Below are positions 17,239-24,925 of a stretch of 64,000 bases of DNA, piece after piece. Under the pieces are notes generated by a model that was not told where the DNA came from, did no database searches, and saw only the letters and a program-made list of their open reading frames with translations. The translations under genes and the position numbers were made by a program. The stretch is from Deltaproteobacteria bacterium. Lineage in GTDB: Bacteria > Lernaellota > Lernaellaia > JACKCT01. How positions within the stretch are numbered: position 1 is the first letter of the stretch; every line of letters starts with the position of its first letter. Location of the stretch: the NCBI GenBank assembly GCA_020633895.1, contig JACKCT010000010.1:1-64000 (forward strand), written 5' to 3'.

Positions 17239-18678
17239 ATGCCATCGACAACGTCGTCCGGCGGCCTGCGCGTCGCCCTGATCCACCCGAACGTCCCGCA
17301 TCAGGACCTGTTCGACCGCCTGGCCCAGTCCCATCTGCCGCCGCTGGGCGTGTTGTACCTGGCCTCCGCGCTGCGGGCCGAGGGACACGACGTGCGGGTG
17401 ATGGACCTGAACCTGGACGGCGCGCCCGAGGCGATGATCCCCGAACTGCGACGCTTCCGGCCGGACGTGGTGGGCATGGGATCGCTGGCGCCGTCGTTCG
17501 AGCATGTCGTCAACCTCTCCACGCGGATTCGGGAGCGGCTGGACCACGATTACACCTTCGTGGCGGGGGGCGCGGATGCGTCGGTGCGTCCCGAGGTGTA
17601 CGCGGACACGGAGCTGTTCGACACCGTGCTGGTCGGCGAGGCGGAGCAGACTCTAACGGCCCTTTGCGACGCGCTGCCCCAAATCCCGAAGATGAACGGC
17701 ATCGTCCCCCCCGGCGAACGCACCTCGCCGCCCGCGGCCGTCATCCGCCCGGACGACATGCCCTTCCCCGCCCGCGACCTGCTGCCCCTCAAGCGCTATC
17801 GCGGCGGCCCGGCGTACAAAATCCGCCGGCACACCACGAGCATCTTCACCCATCGCGGCTGCGCCTACACCTGCACCTTCTGCGAAAAGGGCGTCCACGA
17901 CGGGCCCATGCGCTTCCGCAGCGCGCGCAGCATGTTCGAGGAAGTGCGGGAGATCGTCGAAAAATACGGCATCCGCGATATCCGCTTCATCGACGACGTG
18001 CTGATGATCAACCGTAAAATCCTCACTGAATTCTGCGATCTGGTCATCGAAAACGGACTGCGTTTCGATTGGTTGTGTTGCAGCCGCATGGACCTGATGC
18101 ATCCCGAATTGCTCGCGAAGATGCGTCGGGCGGGGTGTTATCGCCTGGAACTGGGCGTGGAGAGCGGCAACGACCGCATTTTGGAAATGACGAAAAAAGG
18201 CGCCCGCACGCGCCAGGCCATCGAGGCCATGACGGCGGCTCGGCAGGCGGGGATCGAGGTCATCGCCAACTACATCGTCGGCTTCCCCTCGGAGACGGTC
18301 GACGAGATGCGCGAGACCATCGACTTCTCGTTGCGCCTGAAATCCGATTTCGCAATCTACTTTGCCTTCGTTCCCTACCAGGGCGCGACCATCGCCGACC
18401 AGTACCACCTGGGCTGGGGCCCGCTGGCCAACGGTTTCCGTGACAAGTCCCGCCACTACCTGGTGGACACGGAGACGGTGCAGGGCATGGTCGACCGGGC
18501 GTACACGCGCTTCTACTTCCGACCCGATTTCATCGCCCGCCGCCTGACGACGGCGCGCAGCGCGTGGCTCATCGCCGACCTGGCGCGGCTGGCCGGTCTC
18601 TACACCGCACGCAAAGCCCGCCGCGCCTTCTCCCGCGCCCAGGCCGCGTTCGCGGCGGTGACGCGCCCGACGATTTAA
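17239..18678 (+). CDS. radical SAM protein with N-terminal B12-binding-like domain
   Basis: 479 residues. A B12-binding-like Rossmann domain (residues ~10-145) precedes a radical SAM barrel with the cluster motif CAYTCTFC at Cys208, Cys212 and Cys215. The His of the cobalamin DxHxxG motif appears as Asn (DLNLDG), so cobalamin may bind without His ligation or not at all. ELGVESGNDRILEMTKKG and NYIVGFPSET are typical of the group that includes BchE-like methylases and cyclases. A C-terminal region of about 100 residues is basic and helical. The substrate is unknown. It is divergent from the epimerase operon and near two further radical SAM genes. Confidence 0.85.
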   Translation: MPSTTSSGGLRVALIHPNVPHQDLFDRLAQSHLPPLGVLYLASALRAEGHDVRVMDLNLDGAPEAMIPELRRFRPDVVGMGSLAPSFEHVVNLSTRIRERLDHDYTFVAGGADASVRPEVYADTELFDTVLVGEAEQTLTALCDALPQIPKMNGIVPPGERTSPPAAVIRPDDMPFPARDLLPLKRYRGGPAYKIRRHTTSIFTHRGCAYTCTFCEKGVHDGPMRFRSARSMFEEVREIVEKYGIRDIRFIDDVLMINRKILTEFCDLVIENGLRFDWLCCSRMDLMHPELLAKMRRAGCYRLELGVESGNDRILEMTKKGARTRQAIEAMTAARQAGIEVIANYIVGFPSETVDEMRETIDFSLRLKSDFAIYFAFVPYQGATIADQYHLGWGPLANGFRDKSRHYLVDTETVQGMVDRAYTRFYFRPDFIARRLTTARSAWLIADLARLAGLYTARKARRAFSRAQAAFAAVTRPTI

Positions 18679-19045
18679 GCTAAACGATTTCGTCATTTCA
18701 GAGCCGCGACCTGCTTGTCCGCCGTAGCCTTGGCGAAGGTGGATGAGGGAGTGGGTTGGTACCAACCTGGTACAAATCGTTGTCATCCCGAACGCAGTGA
18801 GGGATCTCTCGTGCGTTGTTCGTAGATCGTAACGACCAATCAGAGCCCCAAGCGTTAGCGCGGGGTCGTCGAGCATTTCGACTCATCGAACGATCCGGAC
18901 CGCTTGCTGACCAGCCTTCGTCAAGGCTGCGGCATGGCAAGCTGCGCGCGGCTCTGTCGGGCGTGGCGCACGCGTCGTAACAGGTCGAACCAACCCGCTC
19001 CCTGACGGTCGCGGCTCTGAAAGTCAGCCCGATCTTTACTGGACG
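18679..19045. repeat. intergenic stretch filled by family A repeat
   Basis: This 367-base gap between convergent genes holds the longest A copy. The left end TTCAGAGCCGCG is near 18698 and the right end CCAACCCGCTCCCTGACGGT followed by CGCGGCTCTGAA ends near 19021. Inside are a segment GAGCCCCAAGCGTTAGCGCG (from 18843) shared with bases 1-74 and 39503, and GTCATCCCGAACGCAGTGAG, a sequence also present in inverted form near 32650. No ORF or RNA gene is apparent. Confidence 0.75.
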
Positions 19046-20104
19046 TCACCCCGCCAAATGAATATTCGGATGCCGATCGTACCGCAGCGGCAGGACGGGC
19101 GCGTCGGAGAGGGGCTTGATGTAGGTGGTGACGAAGCGTTCGTTTTCCAGCAGCAGCGCCGGTTTGATCGCGCCGTGCATCTCGGGCCATTGATCGATGC
19201 GCGCCAGAATCGCTTCGAGGGGTTCGTCGTTGATGTTGCCGAAGGAAATCTGCACGTAGGGATTGGGCAACACGTCGCCGAAGCAGGTGACGTAAATCTC
19301 GCTGGTGTCGTTGTCTTTTCCGTTGCCGGTGAAGGCCGGGAGGAACACCGCCGGGTGCCGAGCGAGCTTGAGGATCACGTCGAAGTGGTGGGGTTCCAGC
19401 AGGATCTCGATGTTGTCTTCCCATCTGCCGACGGGCGTGGGGATGACAAACCCGATCGTCGCGTTCGCGCCCGCCGCCAACTCCACCGCCTTGGCCAGCT
19501 TGCCCGTCTCGATCATCTCCCGCGTCGCCGTCACGCAAAAATGCCCGCGCACCCCCGGCGTCTCGTCGATGAACCGCAGCAGGTCGAAGATATGCTCCAG
19601 CAGACCCGGGATGCCCCGCCCCGCGTTGTGCTCCGCCGCGATGGGCGAATCCATGCTGAATTTGAACAGGTCCAGCCCCGCGTCGCGCAGCGTCAGGATG
19701 CGTCGGTGGTCCAGAAAGCCGCCGTGGGTGTTGAGGCCCAGGAAGGTGTGCTCGGGATGGAACATCGCGACGATGTCTTCGAGTTTCTTATCCAGCGTCG
19801 GCTCGCCGCCGGTGAAGTTGACCTCGTAGACGCCCAGGCGGTCGATGGTGTCGGCCAGGTCCCGGATTTTCTCGGGGAGCATGCGCTTTCGCGTCCGGTC
19901 GATCATCCGATCGGACGAGCATTTGGGGCACGTCGCATTGCAGTTCATCGTCACCGCGTATTCGCAGATGCCCAGGGGCGCGCCCCCCATCCGCCGCTTC
20001 GCCAGGTGCGTCAGCACCCGCGCGCCGAACGCGGGCTTTTTCGTCAGATATCCCGTGAACCGGGGCAGGCGACGCAGAATGTCGAACGGTCGGCTGATGC
20101 TCAC
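19046..20104 (-). CDS. radical SAM protein (SPASM/MoaA-like)
   Basis: 352 residues. The radical SAM motif CNATCPKC places the cluster cysteines at 55, 59 and 62. NFTGGEPTLDKKL and LNTHGGFLDH are standard barrel strands. The C-terminus has CFGDVLPNPYVQISFGNINDE, like the substrate-contact end of peptide- or sugar-modifying members, but without a full SPASM Cys set. It converges on the 17239-18678 gene and diverges from the carbamoyltransferase gene. The reaction is unknown; a role in modifying a glycan or small molecule is suggested only by neighbours. Confidence 0.83.
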   Translation of the reverse strand: MSISRPFDILRRLPRFTGYLTKKPAFGARVLTHLAKRRMGGAPLGICEYAVTMNCNATCPKCSSDRMIDRTRKRMLPEKIRDLADTIDRLGVYEVNFTGGEPTLDKKLEDIVAMFHPEHTFLGLNTHGGFLDHRRILTLRDAGLDLFKFSMDSPIAAEHNAGRGIPGLLEHIFDLLRFIDETPGVRGHFCVTATREMIETGKLAKAVELAAGANATIGFVIPTPVGRWEDNIEILLEPHHFDVILKLARHPAVFLPAFTGNGKDNDTSEIYVTCFGDVLPNPYVQISFGNINDEPLEAILARIDQWPEMHGAIKPALLLENERFVTTYIKPLSDAPVLPLRYDRHPNIHLAG

Positions 20105-20164
20105 AAGCTCTCCTCGCGACGGGCAATCCGTCGGTCCCGACGGTCCGATCCGTCATGGCGCTAA

Positions 20165-20193
20165 TTGACCGGGCCCCGTGCGGCTGTTACACA
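20165..20193 (+). promoter_or_regulatory. candidate promoter of the carbamoyltransferase gene
   Basis: TTGACC (20165-20170), 17 nt, TACACA (20188-20193). Transcription from here would begin near 20200, downstream of the GTG at 20178, and so favours the TTG at 20229 as start codon. Confidence 0.4.
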
Positions 20194-20228
20194 TCCCGAT
20201 CGAATCCTTGTCAAGGCGGTCGGCCGAT

Positions 20229-21914
20229 TTGAAATGCCTGGGCCTCAACTTCTCCCTGGACGCGGCGGCGGCGATCGTCGTGGACGGGCGCGTGGTCGCG
20301 GCGGCGTGCCAGGAGAGATTCGACCGGGTCAAACACTCGGCCGCCTACCCTCAAGATGCGATTTGGGCATGTTTACACGAAGCGGGCCTGTCGATCCGTG
20401 ATCTGGATCAAGTTGCCGTGTCTTGGAATCCCGCTCACCATCTGGCCGTGCCCAACCGCCTGCGCGAGACGATTTACCGCGACCATCGTGAGTATCTGGA
20501 AACGATCCCCGCCCGCCTGATTGACGCCGGGGGACTGCGTCCGGAGGGGGCGACGCGTTTGTCGATTCCCGGCGACGACGGCTCGCTGGACGTCGTGTTT
20601 TATGATCACCACCTGTGCCACGCAGCCGGGGCATACGCGATGTCCGGCTTCGAGGAAGCGGCGTTCCTGACCGCCGACGGCTACGGCGAAACGCGGAGCA
20701 CGACGTGGGGCACGGGCGATCGCGGCGGCCTTCAGACGTTCGGGTCGGTCGATTTTCCCCACTCCCTGGGCGCGGTCTACGCGGCGGTCACGAGCTTCCT
20801 GGGATTTCGCGCCAACAACGGCGAAGGCAAGGTCATGGCCCTGGCGGGCCTGGGCGACCCGGCGACCTATCGTACGCAATTCGACGAAATCCTGCGCGAA
20901 ACGGCCGACGGTTTCGAGGTCGATCTGTCATACTTCGCCTACTTCCTGCGCTCCAAGACGCGCTATTCCGACCGGTTCGTGCGCACCTTCGGCCCTCCCC
21001 GCGTTCGCGACGGGCAGCTTTGCGCCGAGCACCTGGACCTGGCCGCGGCCCTGCAAGCGGCGACGGAGCGCGTGTTGCTGCATCTGGCGCGATTGGCCCA
21101 CGAAAAGACGGGCATGTCGCGGTTGTGCCTGGCGGGGGGCTTGGCGCTCAATGCGGTGGCGATGGGCGTGCTCGAACACGATGGGCCGTTTGACGAAATC
21201 TTCGTGCTCCCGCCCGCTCACGACGGCGGCGGACCGCTGGGCGCGGCGCTGTTGGCCCATCGCGACGGCGGCGGCTCGTGGCCCCGGTTGGAACGCTACG
21301 ACGACCGCCTGGGGCCCGGGTACGAAAGCGACGAGATCGGCAATATTCTGGCGGACTATGGGATACGTCACCATAAGCTGGCCGATGTGAGCGACGTCGC
21401 CGCCGACCTGCTCGCCCGTGGGAAAATCCTCGGCTGGATGCAGCGCCGCATGGAATACGGTCCCCGCGCCCTGGGCGGACGATCCATCCTCGCCGACCCG
21501 CGCAAAAAAGCGATGAAGGACACACTCAACGCCAAGGTGAAATATCGCGAAGCGTTCCGTCCCTTCGCGCCGATCGTTCGCGAGACGCGGATGGCCGAAT
21601 ATTTCGCCGACGCCCGGCCGTCGCCATACATGAACAAGGTCTACCAAGCCACCGACGCCTGTCTCGAAAAGGCGCCGGCGGTCGTTCACGACGACGGCAG
21701 CGTGCGGGTGCAGTCGGTCAGCGCGGAGGACGACGACCGCCTCGACGCCACCTTGGCCGCTTTCGAAGCCCGCACCGGCGTGCCGATGCTCGTCAACACG
21801 TCCCTCAACAAGCGCGGGCAGCCGATCTGCGCAACGCTGGAAGACGCGCTGGCGTGCCTGTTCACTTCCGGGTTGGACGCGCTTGTCGTCGAAGATTATT
21901 TGATCGAGAAATAA
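20229..21914 (+). CDS. NodU/CmcH-family O-carbamoyltransferase
   Basis: About 561 residues. The N-terminal Kae1/HypF-like ATPase domain has LGLNFSLDAAAAIVVDG, FYDHHLCHAAGAY, ADGYGE, NNGEGKVMALA and LAGGLALNAV. The C-terminal YrdC-like domain has GWMQRRMEYGPRALGGRSIL, FRPFAPIV and VNTSLNKRGQPI. The family transfers carbamoyl from carbamoyl phosphate, through carbamoyl-adenylate, to a hydroxyl on a sugar, antibiotic or Nod factor. The TTG at 20229 (AGGCGG upstream) gives the canonical family N-terminus; a GTG at 20178 is open but overlaps the likely promoter. It is followed after 3 bases by GT2, deacetylase, PP-loop and radical SAM genes on the same strand, implying a carbamoylated glycan or metabolite. 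Confidence 0.9.
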   Translation: MKCLGLNFSLDAAAAIVVDGRVVAAACQERFDRVKHSAAYPQDAIWACLHEAGLSIRDLDQVAVSWNPAHHLAVPNRLRETIYRDHREYLETIPARLIDAGGLRPEGATRLSIPGDDGSLDVVFYDHHLCHAAGAYAMSGFEEAAFLTADGYGETRSTTWGTGDRGGLQTFGSVDFPHSLGAVYAAVTSFLGFRANNGEGKVMALAGLGDPATYRTQFDEILRETADGFEVDLSYFAYFLRSKTRYSDRFVRTFGPPRVRDGQLCAEHLDLAAALQAATERVLLHLARLAHEKTGMSRLCLAGGLALNAVAMGVLEHDGPFDEIFVLPPAHDGGGPLGAALLAHRDGGGSWPRLERYDDRLGPGYESDEIGNILADYGIRHHKLADVSDVAADLLARGKILGWMQRRMEYGPRALGGRSILADPRKKAMKDTLNAKVKYREAFRPFAPIVRETRMAEYFADARPSPYMNKVYQATDACLEKAPAVVHDDGSVRVQSVSAEDDDRLDATLAAFEARTGVPMLVNTSLNKRGQPICATLEDALACLFTSGLDALVVEDYLIEK

Positions 21915-21917
21915 TCG

Positions 21918-22604
21918 GTGGAATCGCTGTCGATCATCATCCCCGCCTTCAACGAGGAATCGACCTTGGCCCATGTCGTCGAGCGCATCGACCACGCGCT
22001 GGCCGGCGAAAAGGTCCCGTACGAAATCATCGTCGTCGACGACGGAAGTACGGACGCCACCGCCCGGGTCGCCGAAGGCTTGGAGCGTTCGAACCTACGC
22101 GTTGTTCGTCATTCGACCAATCAGGGCGCGGGGATGGCCGTGCGTACGGGTATCACGGCGGCGCGCCACACGCTGACGATGTACGTCCCCGCCGACGGCC
22201 AGTTCGACCCGGTGGAGATCCCGCGATTCGTCGACGCGGCTCAGGGCGTTGACATCGTCATCGGCTATCGTCTGCATCGTCAGGGGTACGGCCTTGTCCG
22301 CAAGGCCCAGTCCGTTGTCTTCGTAAAACTCGCGAATATGATTTTTAAAATGCGCTACCGCGATTTGAATTGGGTGCATCTGTGGCGTCGGCAAACGGCG
22401 GGCGCGCTGCCCGTCGAATCCTCCGGCGTCTTCATGCAAACCGAATTGCTCGTCCGCGCTCGACGGGCGGGAATGCGCATCGCCGAGGTGCCGTCGGAAT
22501 TCCTGCGTCGCGGCGGCGGCAAGGCGAAAGGCAGCCGCCCCGGCACCATCCTGCGCACGCTCGTCGAAATGATCGCCTTCGCCGCCAAGGGGACAGACGC
22601 GTGA
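21918..22604 (+). CDS. glycosyltransferase family 2 (dolichyl-phosphate-mannose-synthase-like)
   Basis: 228 residues, one GT-A domain. LSIIIPAFNEESTL, IIVVDDGSTDATA and YVPADGQFDPVEI are the nucleotide-sugar and metal-binding signatures; QGAGMAVRTGI and the C-terminal RRGGGKAKGSRPG fit the polyprenol-phosphate glycosyltransferase branch. There are no membrane helices of its own. The GTG start is 3 nt after the carbamoyltransferase stop, and the next gene overlaps its stop by 4 nt (GTGA). It would transfer a sugar to a lipid carrier or growing glycan. Confidence 0.88.
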   Translation: MESLSIIIPAFNEESTLAHVVERIDHALAGEKVPYEIIVVDDGSTDATARVAEGLERSNLRVVRHSTNQGAGMAVRTGITAARHTLTMYVPADGQFDPVEIPRFVDAAQGVDIVIGYRLHRQGYGLVRKAQSVVFVKLANMIFKMRYRDLNWVHLWRRQTAGALPVESSGVFMQTELLVRARRAGMRIAEVPSEFLRRGGGKAKGSRPGTILRTLVEMIAFAAKGTDA

Positions 22605-23863
22605 GCCGCCTTTTCGACACCCTCTTCGGCGCCGAAGTCCGCGCCGCGCTGGACGCCGCGTTTGCCAACGCCCGCGAACGCTTCGGCGATCCGAAGCCCA
22701 TTGAGGGCGTTGACGGCACCGCGCCCCTCTGGTGCCGACGCACCGGCACGACGGATTTGCCCGTTCCGATCTATGTGGGCGCCCTCGTCCCGCCGGGGCA
22801 ACTGGTCAAGATCCTCTTCGAAGTGCAGACGCCCGACGGCCGCTGGCGTCCGTTGCTGGCGGTCAACGACGAACGATTCTTCGCCATGGCCGATCTGGCG
22901 ACGCTCATCGAGACGCACATCGAGGAGGCCTATCGCCCACCTGCGCGCCCCGTCTCTACACGCCTGCCGTTCGACTATCGCGCCGTGCCGCCGGTGTTGC
23001 GTGTTCTGATCCATAACCTGCTGGTGCGTTGGCGCAAGGCGCGCCGACCGAACATCGCCAAGGGCGTCTTCCCGATCTGGGACGCGCCCGGCCTGTTCGA
23101 AGCCTGGATGACGCCCCTCGGCCACGTGCCGACACCGACGGCGGTCCCGTTGCCGTTCGTTTTTTCTCACGACGTGGACGGCGCCGAGCAACTCCCTTTC
23201 GCCAAACGCATCGCCGGGGCGGAACGCGAGCGGGGCGTCGTCGCCGGGTTCTTTCTGCCCGCAAAATTGCTGCGCGAAAACGCCGCCGATGTGGACGCCA
23301 TCGCCGCCCTCGGCCACGAAATCGGGGTGCATGGGGTGCGTCATGACAATCGGCAATTGCTCTACGCCCCCGACGACTACGCCCGACAACTTGACGACTA
23401 CCGCCCCGAAATTGAGCGATATAACGCCACCGGCTACCGTGCGCCTTGCCTACTGACGTCACCGGCCTTGCGCAAAGTCCTGAGCGGCCGATTCGCCTAC
23501 GACTCGTCGCAGCCCGACACGGACGTTTACGCCGAAGCGGGCGATCACCACGGCTGCGCGCACCTGCGTCCGTTCACCTTCGAAGGCTTGGCGCGCCTGC
23601 CGGTCACGCTGCCTTTGGACGATCGCCTGCATACGTTGGGCAGTCGCGATTTCGTCCGCCTTTGGCGCGAAAAAATGACGTATTTGCAACTACGCGGCGG
23701 CGCCGCCGTCTTGTGTACGCACGCCAACGACCTGCATTACCCGCAAGGTTTCGAACCGATTCTGGACGGCCTTCTCCAGGCGATTTCGGACCTGGGCGAC
23801 TTTTCGATCATGCCTCCCGCCACCGCCGCCCAATGGTCGCCGAATCGTGACGAATCGCGTTGA
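22601..23863 (+). CDS. polysaccharide deacetylase (NodB-like) domain protein
   Basis: 420 residues. An N-terminal region of about 180 residues of unknown fold is followed by a NodB-type domain: VFSHDVDGAEQLPFAK (Asp pair), GHEIGVHGVRHDNRQL (metal His), GYRAPCLLTSP, and a late CTHANDLHYPQ. These enzymes remove N-acetyl groups from GlcNAc-containing polymers using a divalent metal. No signal peptide is seen, so it may act on a cytoplasmic precursor. The GTG at 22601 overlaps the GT2 stop. The same region reads open further upstream, but that part is a shadow of GT2. Confidence 0.82.
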   Translation: MSRLFDTLFGAEVRAALDAAFANARERFGDPKPIEGVDGTAPLWCRRTGTTDLPVPIYVGALVPPGQLVKILFEVQTPDGRWRPLLAVNDERFFAMADLATLIETHIEEAYRPPARPVSTRLPFDYRAVPPVLRVLIHNLLVRWRKARRPNIAKGVFPIWDAPGLFEAWMTPLGHVPTPTAVPLPFVFSHDVDGAEQLPFAKRIAGAERERGVVAGFFLPAKLLRENAADVDAIAALGHEIGVHGVRHDNRQLLYAPDDYARQLDDYRPEIERYNATGYRAPCLLTSPALRKVLSGRFAYDSSQPDTDVYAEAGDHHGCAHLRPFTFEGLARLPVTLPLDDRLHTLGSRDFVRLWREKMTYLQLRGGAAVLCTHANDLHYPQGFEPILDGLLQAISDLGDFSIMPPATAAQWSPNRDESR

Positions 23864-23888
23864 GGCACGGGGGCGAACGTGGTAGAAA
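23860..23888 (+). promoter_or_regulatory. candidate promoter, possibly leaderless
   Basis: TTGAGG (23860-23865), exactly 17 nt, TAGAAA (23883-23888). The ATG at 23896 follows 7 nt later with no ribosome binding site, the geometry expected of a leaderless transcript. Confidence 0.35.
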
Positions 23889-23895
23889 TCCGGCC

Positions 23896-24753
23896 ATGAG
23901 CAACGCCACGGCACCCGTCGAATCCGCGCCCGAGTCCGCCCGCGAATATCGCGTCGAGTCGGCGTCGATCCTCTTTTCCGGCGGCACCGATTCCACGCTG
24001 GCGGCATATGAAATCTCCCGCGTCGCGCGGCACGTGACGCTGTTGACCGTCAACCCCGGCTTTTTGCTGTTCCTCGAAAACTCCAAGCGCCATGCCGACA
24101 AGCTGCGCGAGTTTTTGGGCGCGGACCGGGTGGACCACGTCATCCTCTCGGGCAAGGACGTCACCGACCGCGTCCTATTCGGCGACAAGGCGGCCGACTG
24201 GAAAAAATACGGCTTCAACATGACGGCGCTGGTGTGCCTGGGCTGTCGGATGTCCATGCACACCGCCGCGCTGATTTACAACCTGGAGCACGGCATCCCG
24301 GTCATCGCCGACGGGTCGATCGCCAAGCAATCCGTCATTCCCGAACAGCTCGAATCCTTCATCCGAGGCAATCGCAAACGCCTGTGGGAGCGCTACGGCA
24401 TCCGCCACTACGCGCCGATCTATCAGGAGGATCACAGCGACGAGCGCCTGGACGAGTTGCGCGTCAGCCTGCGTCCCAAGCTCAAGCGCCAGTTCATCCT
24501 CTTCGACACGCAGGCCACGTGCCCGTTCGGCGTGCCGGCGGATGTGTACGCGCGGCTGTTCTACGGCGACCTATCCGGCGAGGCGCGAGAGGTGAACACC
24601 TTCGAGTACAGCGAGGAGCGCTACCCGACGATTCACGAATACATCGAGCGCCACTTCGCCGGCCGCGAGCCGGGCCTGGCGTCGCTGGTCGAGCGCGTGC
24701 GGGAGCAATCCGCGCCCCTGCCCCTTTCGTGGGAGGAGATCGCGTTTGCTTAA
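23896..24753 (+). CDS. PP-loop (N-type) ATP pyrophosphatase
   Basis: 285 residues. The adenylating PP-loop ILFSGGTDSTLAAYE is at residues ~24-38. A CLGCRMSMH motif and a later CPFG may hold zinc. It resembles QueC/ExsB-type proteins and the WbpG/PseA sugar amidotransferase group, which activate a carboxyl or amide with ATP for nitrogen or sulfur transfer. Given the amino-sugar, carbamoyl and deacetylase neighbours, an amidotransferase acting on a uronic-acid or amino sugar is attractive, but no glutaminase partner is seen. Its stop overlaps a 59-codon membrane ORF that begins behind a strong ribosome binding site. Confidence 0.8.
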   Translation: MSNATAPVESAPESAREYRVESASILFSGGTDSTLAAYEISRVARHVTLLTVNPGFLLFLENSKRHADKLREFLGADRVDHVILSGKDVTDRVLFGDKAADWKKYGFNMTALVCLGCRMSMHTAALIYNLEHGIPVIADGSIAKQSVIPEQLESFIRGNRKRLWERYGIRHYAPIYQEDHSDERLDELRVSLRPKLKRQFILFDTQATCPFGVPADVYARLFYGDLSGEAREVNTFEYSEERYPTIHEYIERHFAGREPGLASLVERVREQSAPLPLSWEEIAFA

Positions 24754-24925
24754 ACTCGTGCTGCGATATCTGATCGCGATCGTGATGATTCCGGTGGGCG
24801 TCGTGTGCGGCGTGGGCGGAATTATTCAGAACCACGGACGCCGGGAATATTACAAAAACCGTCGCGACGCCATGACGCAGGCCCTGGCCACGGGCGAAGA
24901 TGCGGGGCCATGCAAGACCGAATGA
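24746..24925 (+). CDS. 59-residue single-span membrane protein
   Basis: A short ORF starting at TTG 24746 with GGGAGGAG seven bases upstream, an excellent ribosome binding site. It overlaps the PP-loop gene by 8 nt, and its TGA shares ATGA with the next radical SAM gene. The product begins MLKLVLRYLIAIVMIPVGVV, one membrane helix, and continues with a basic tail (HGRREYYKNRRDAM) ending in CKTE. The small size and coupling on both sides argue for a real gene, perhaps an anchor or partner for the adjacent enzymes. No family is recognised. Confidence 0.6.
   Translation: MLKLVLRYLIAIVMIPVGVVCGVGGIIQNHGRREYYKNRRDAMTQALATGEDAGPCKTE

Noticed and set aside
18653-18876. Possible minus-strand gene reaching into the intergenic region
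   Set aside because: Its N-terminal part is family A repeat and the rest is antisense to the radical SAM gene.
20178-20228. GTG at 20178 as start of the carbamoyltransferase
   Set aside because: It falls inside a good promoter (TTGACC-N17-TACACA). The TTG at 20229 gives the canonical family N-terminus.
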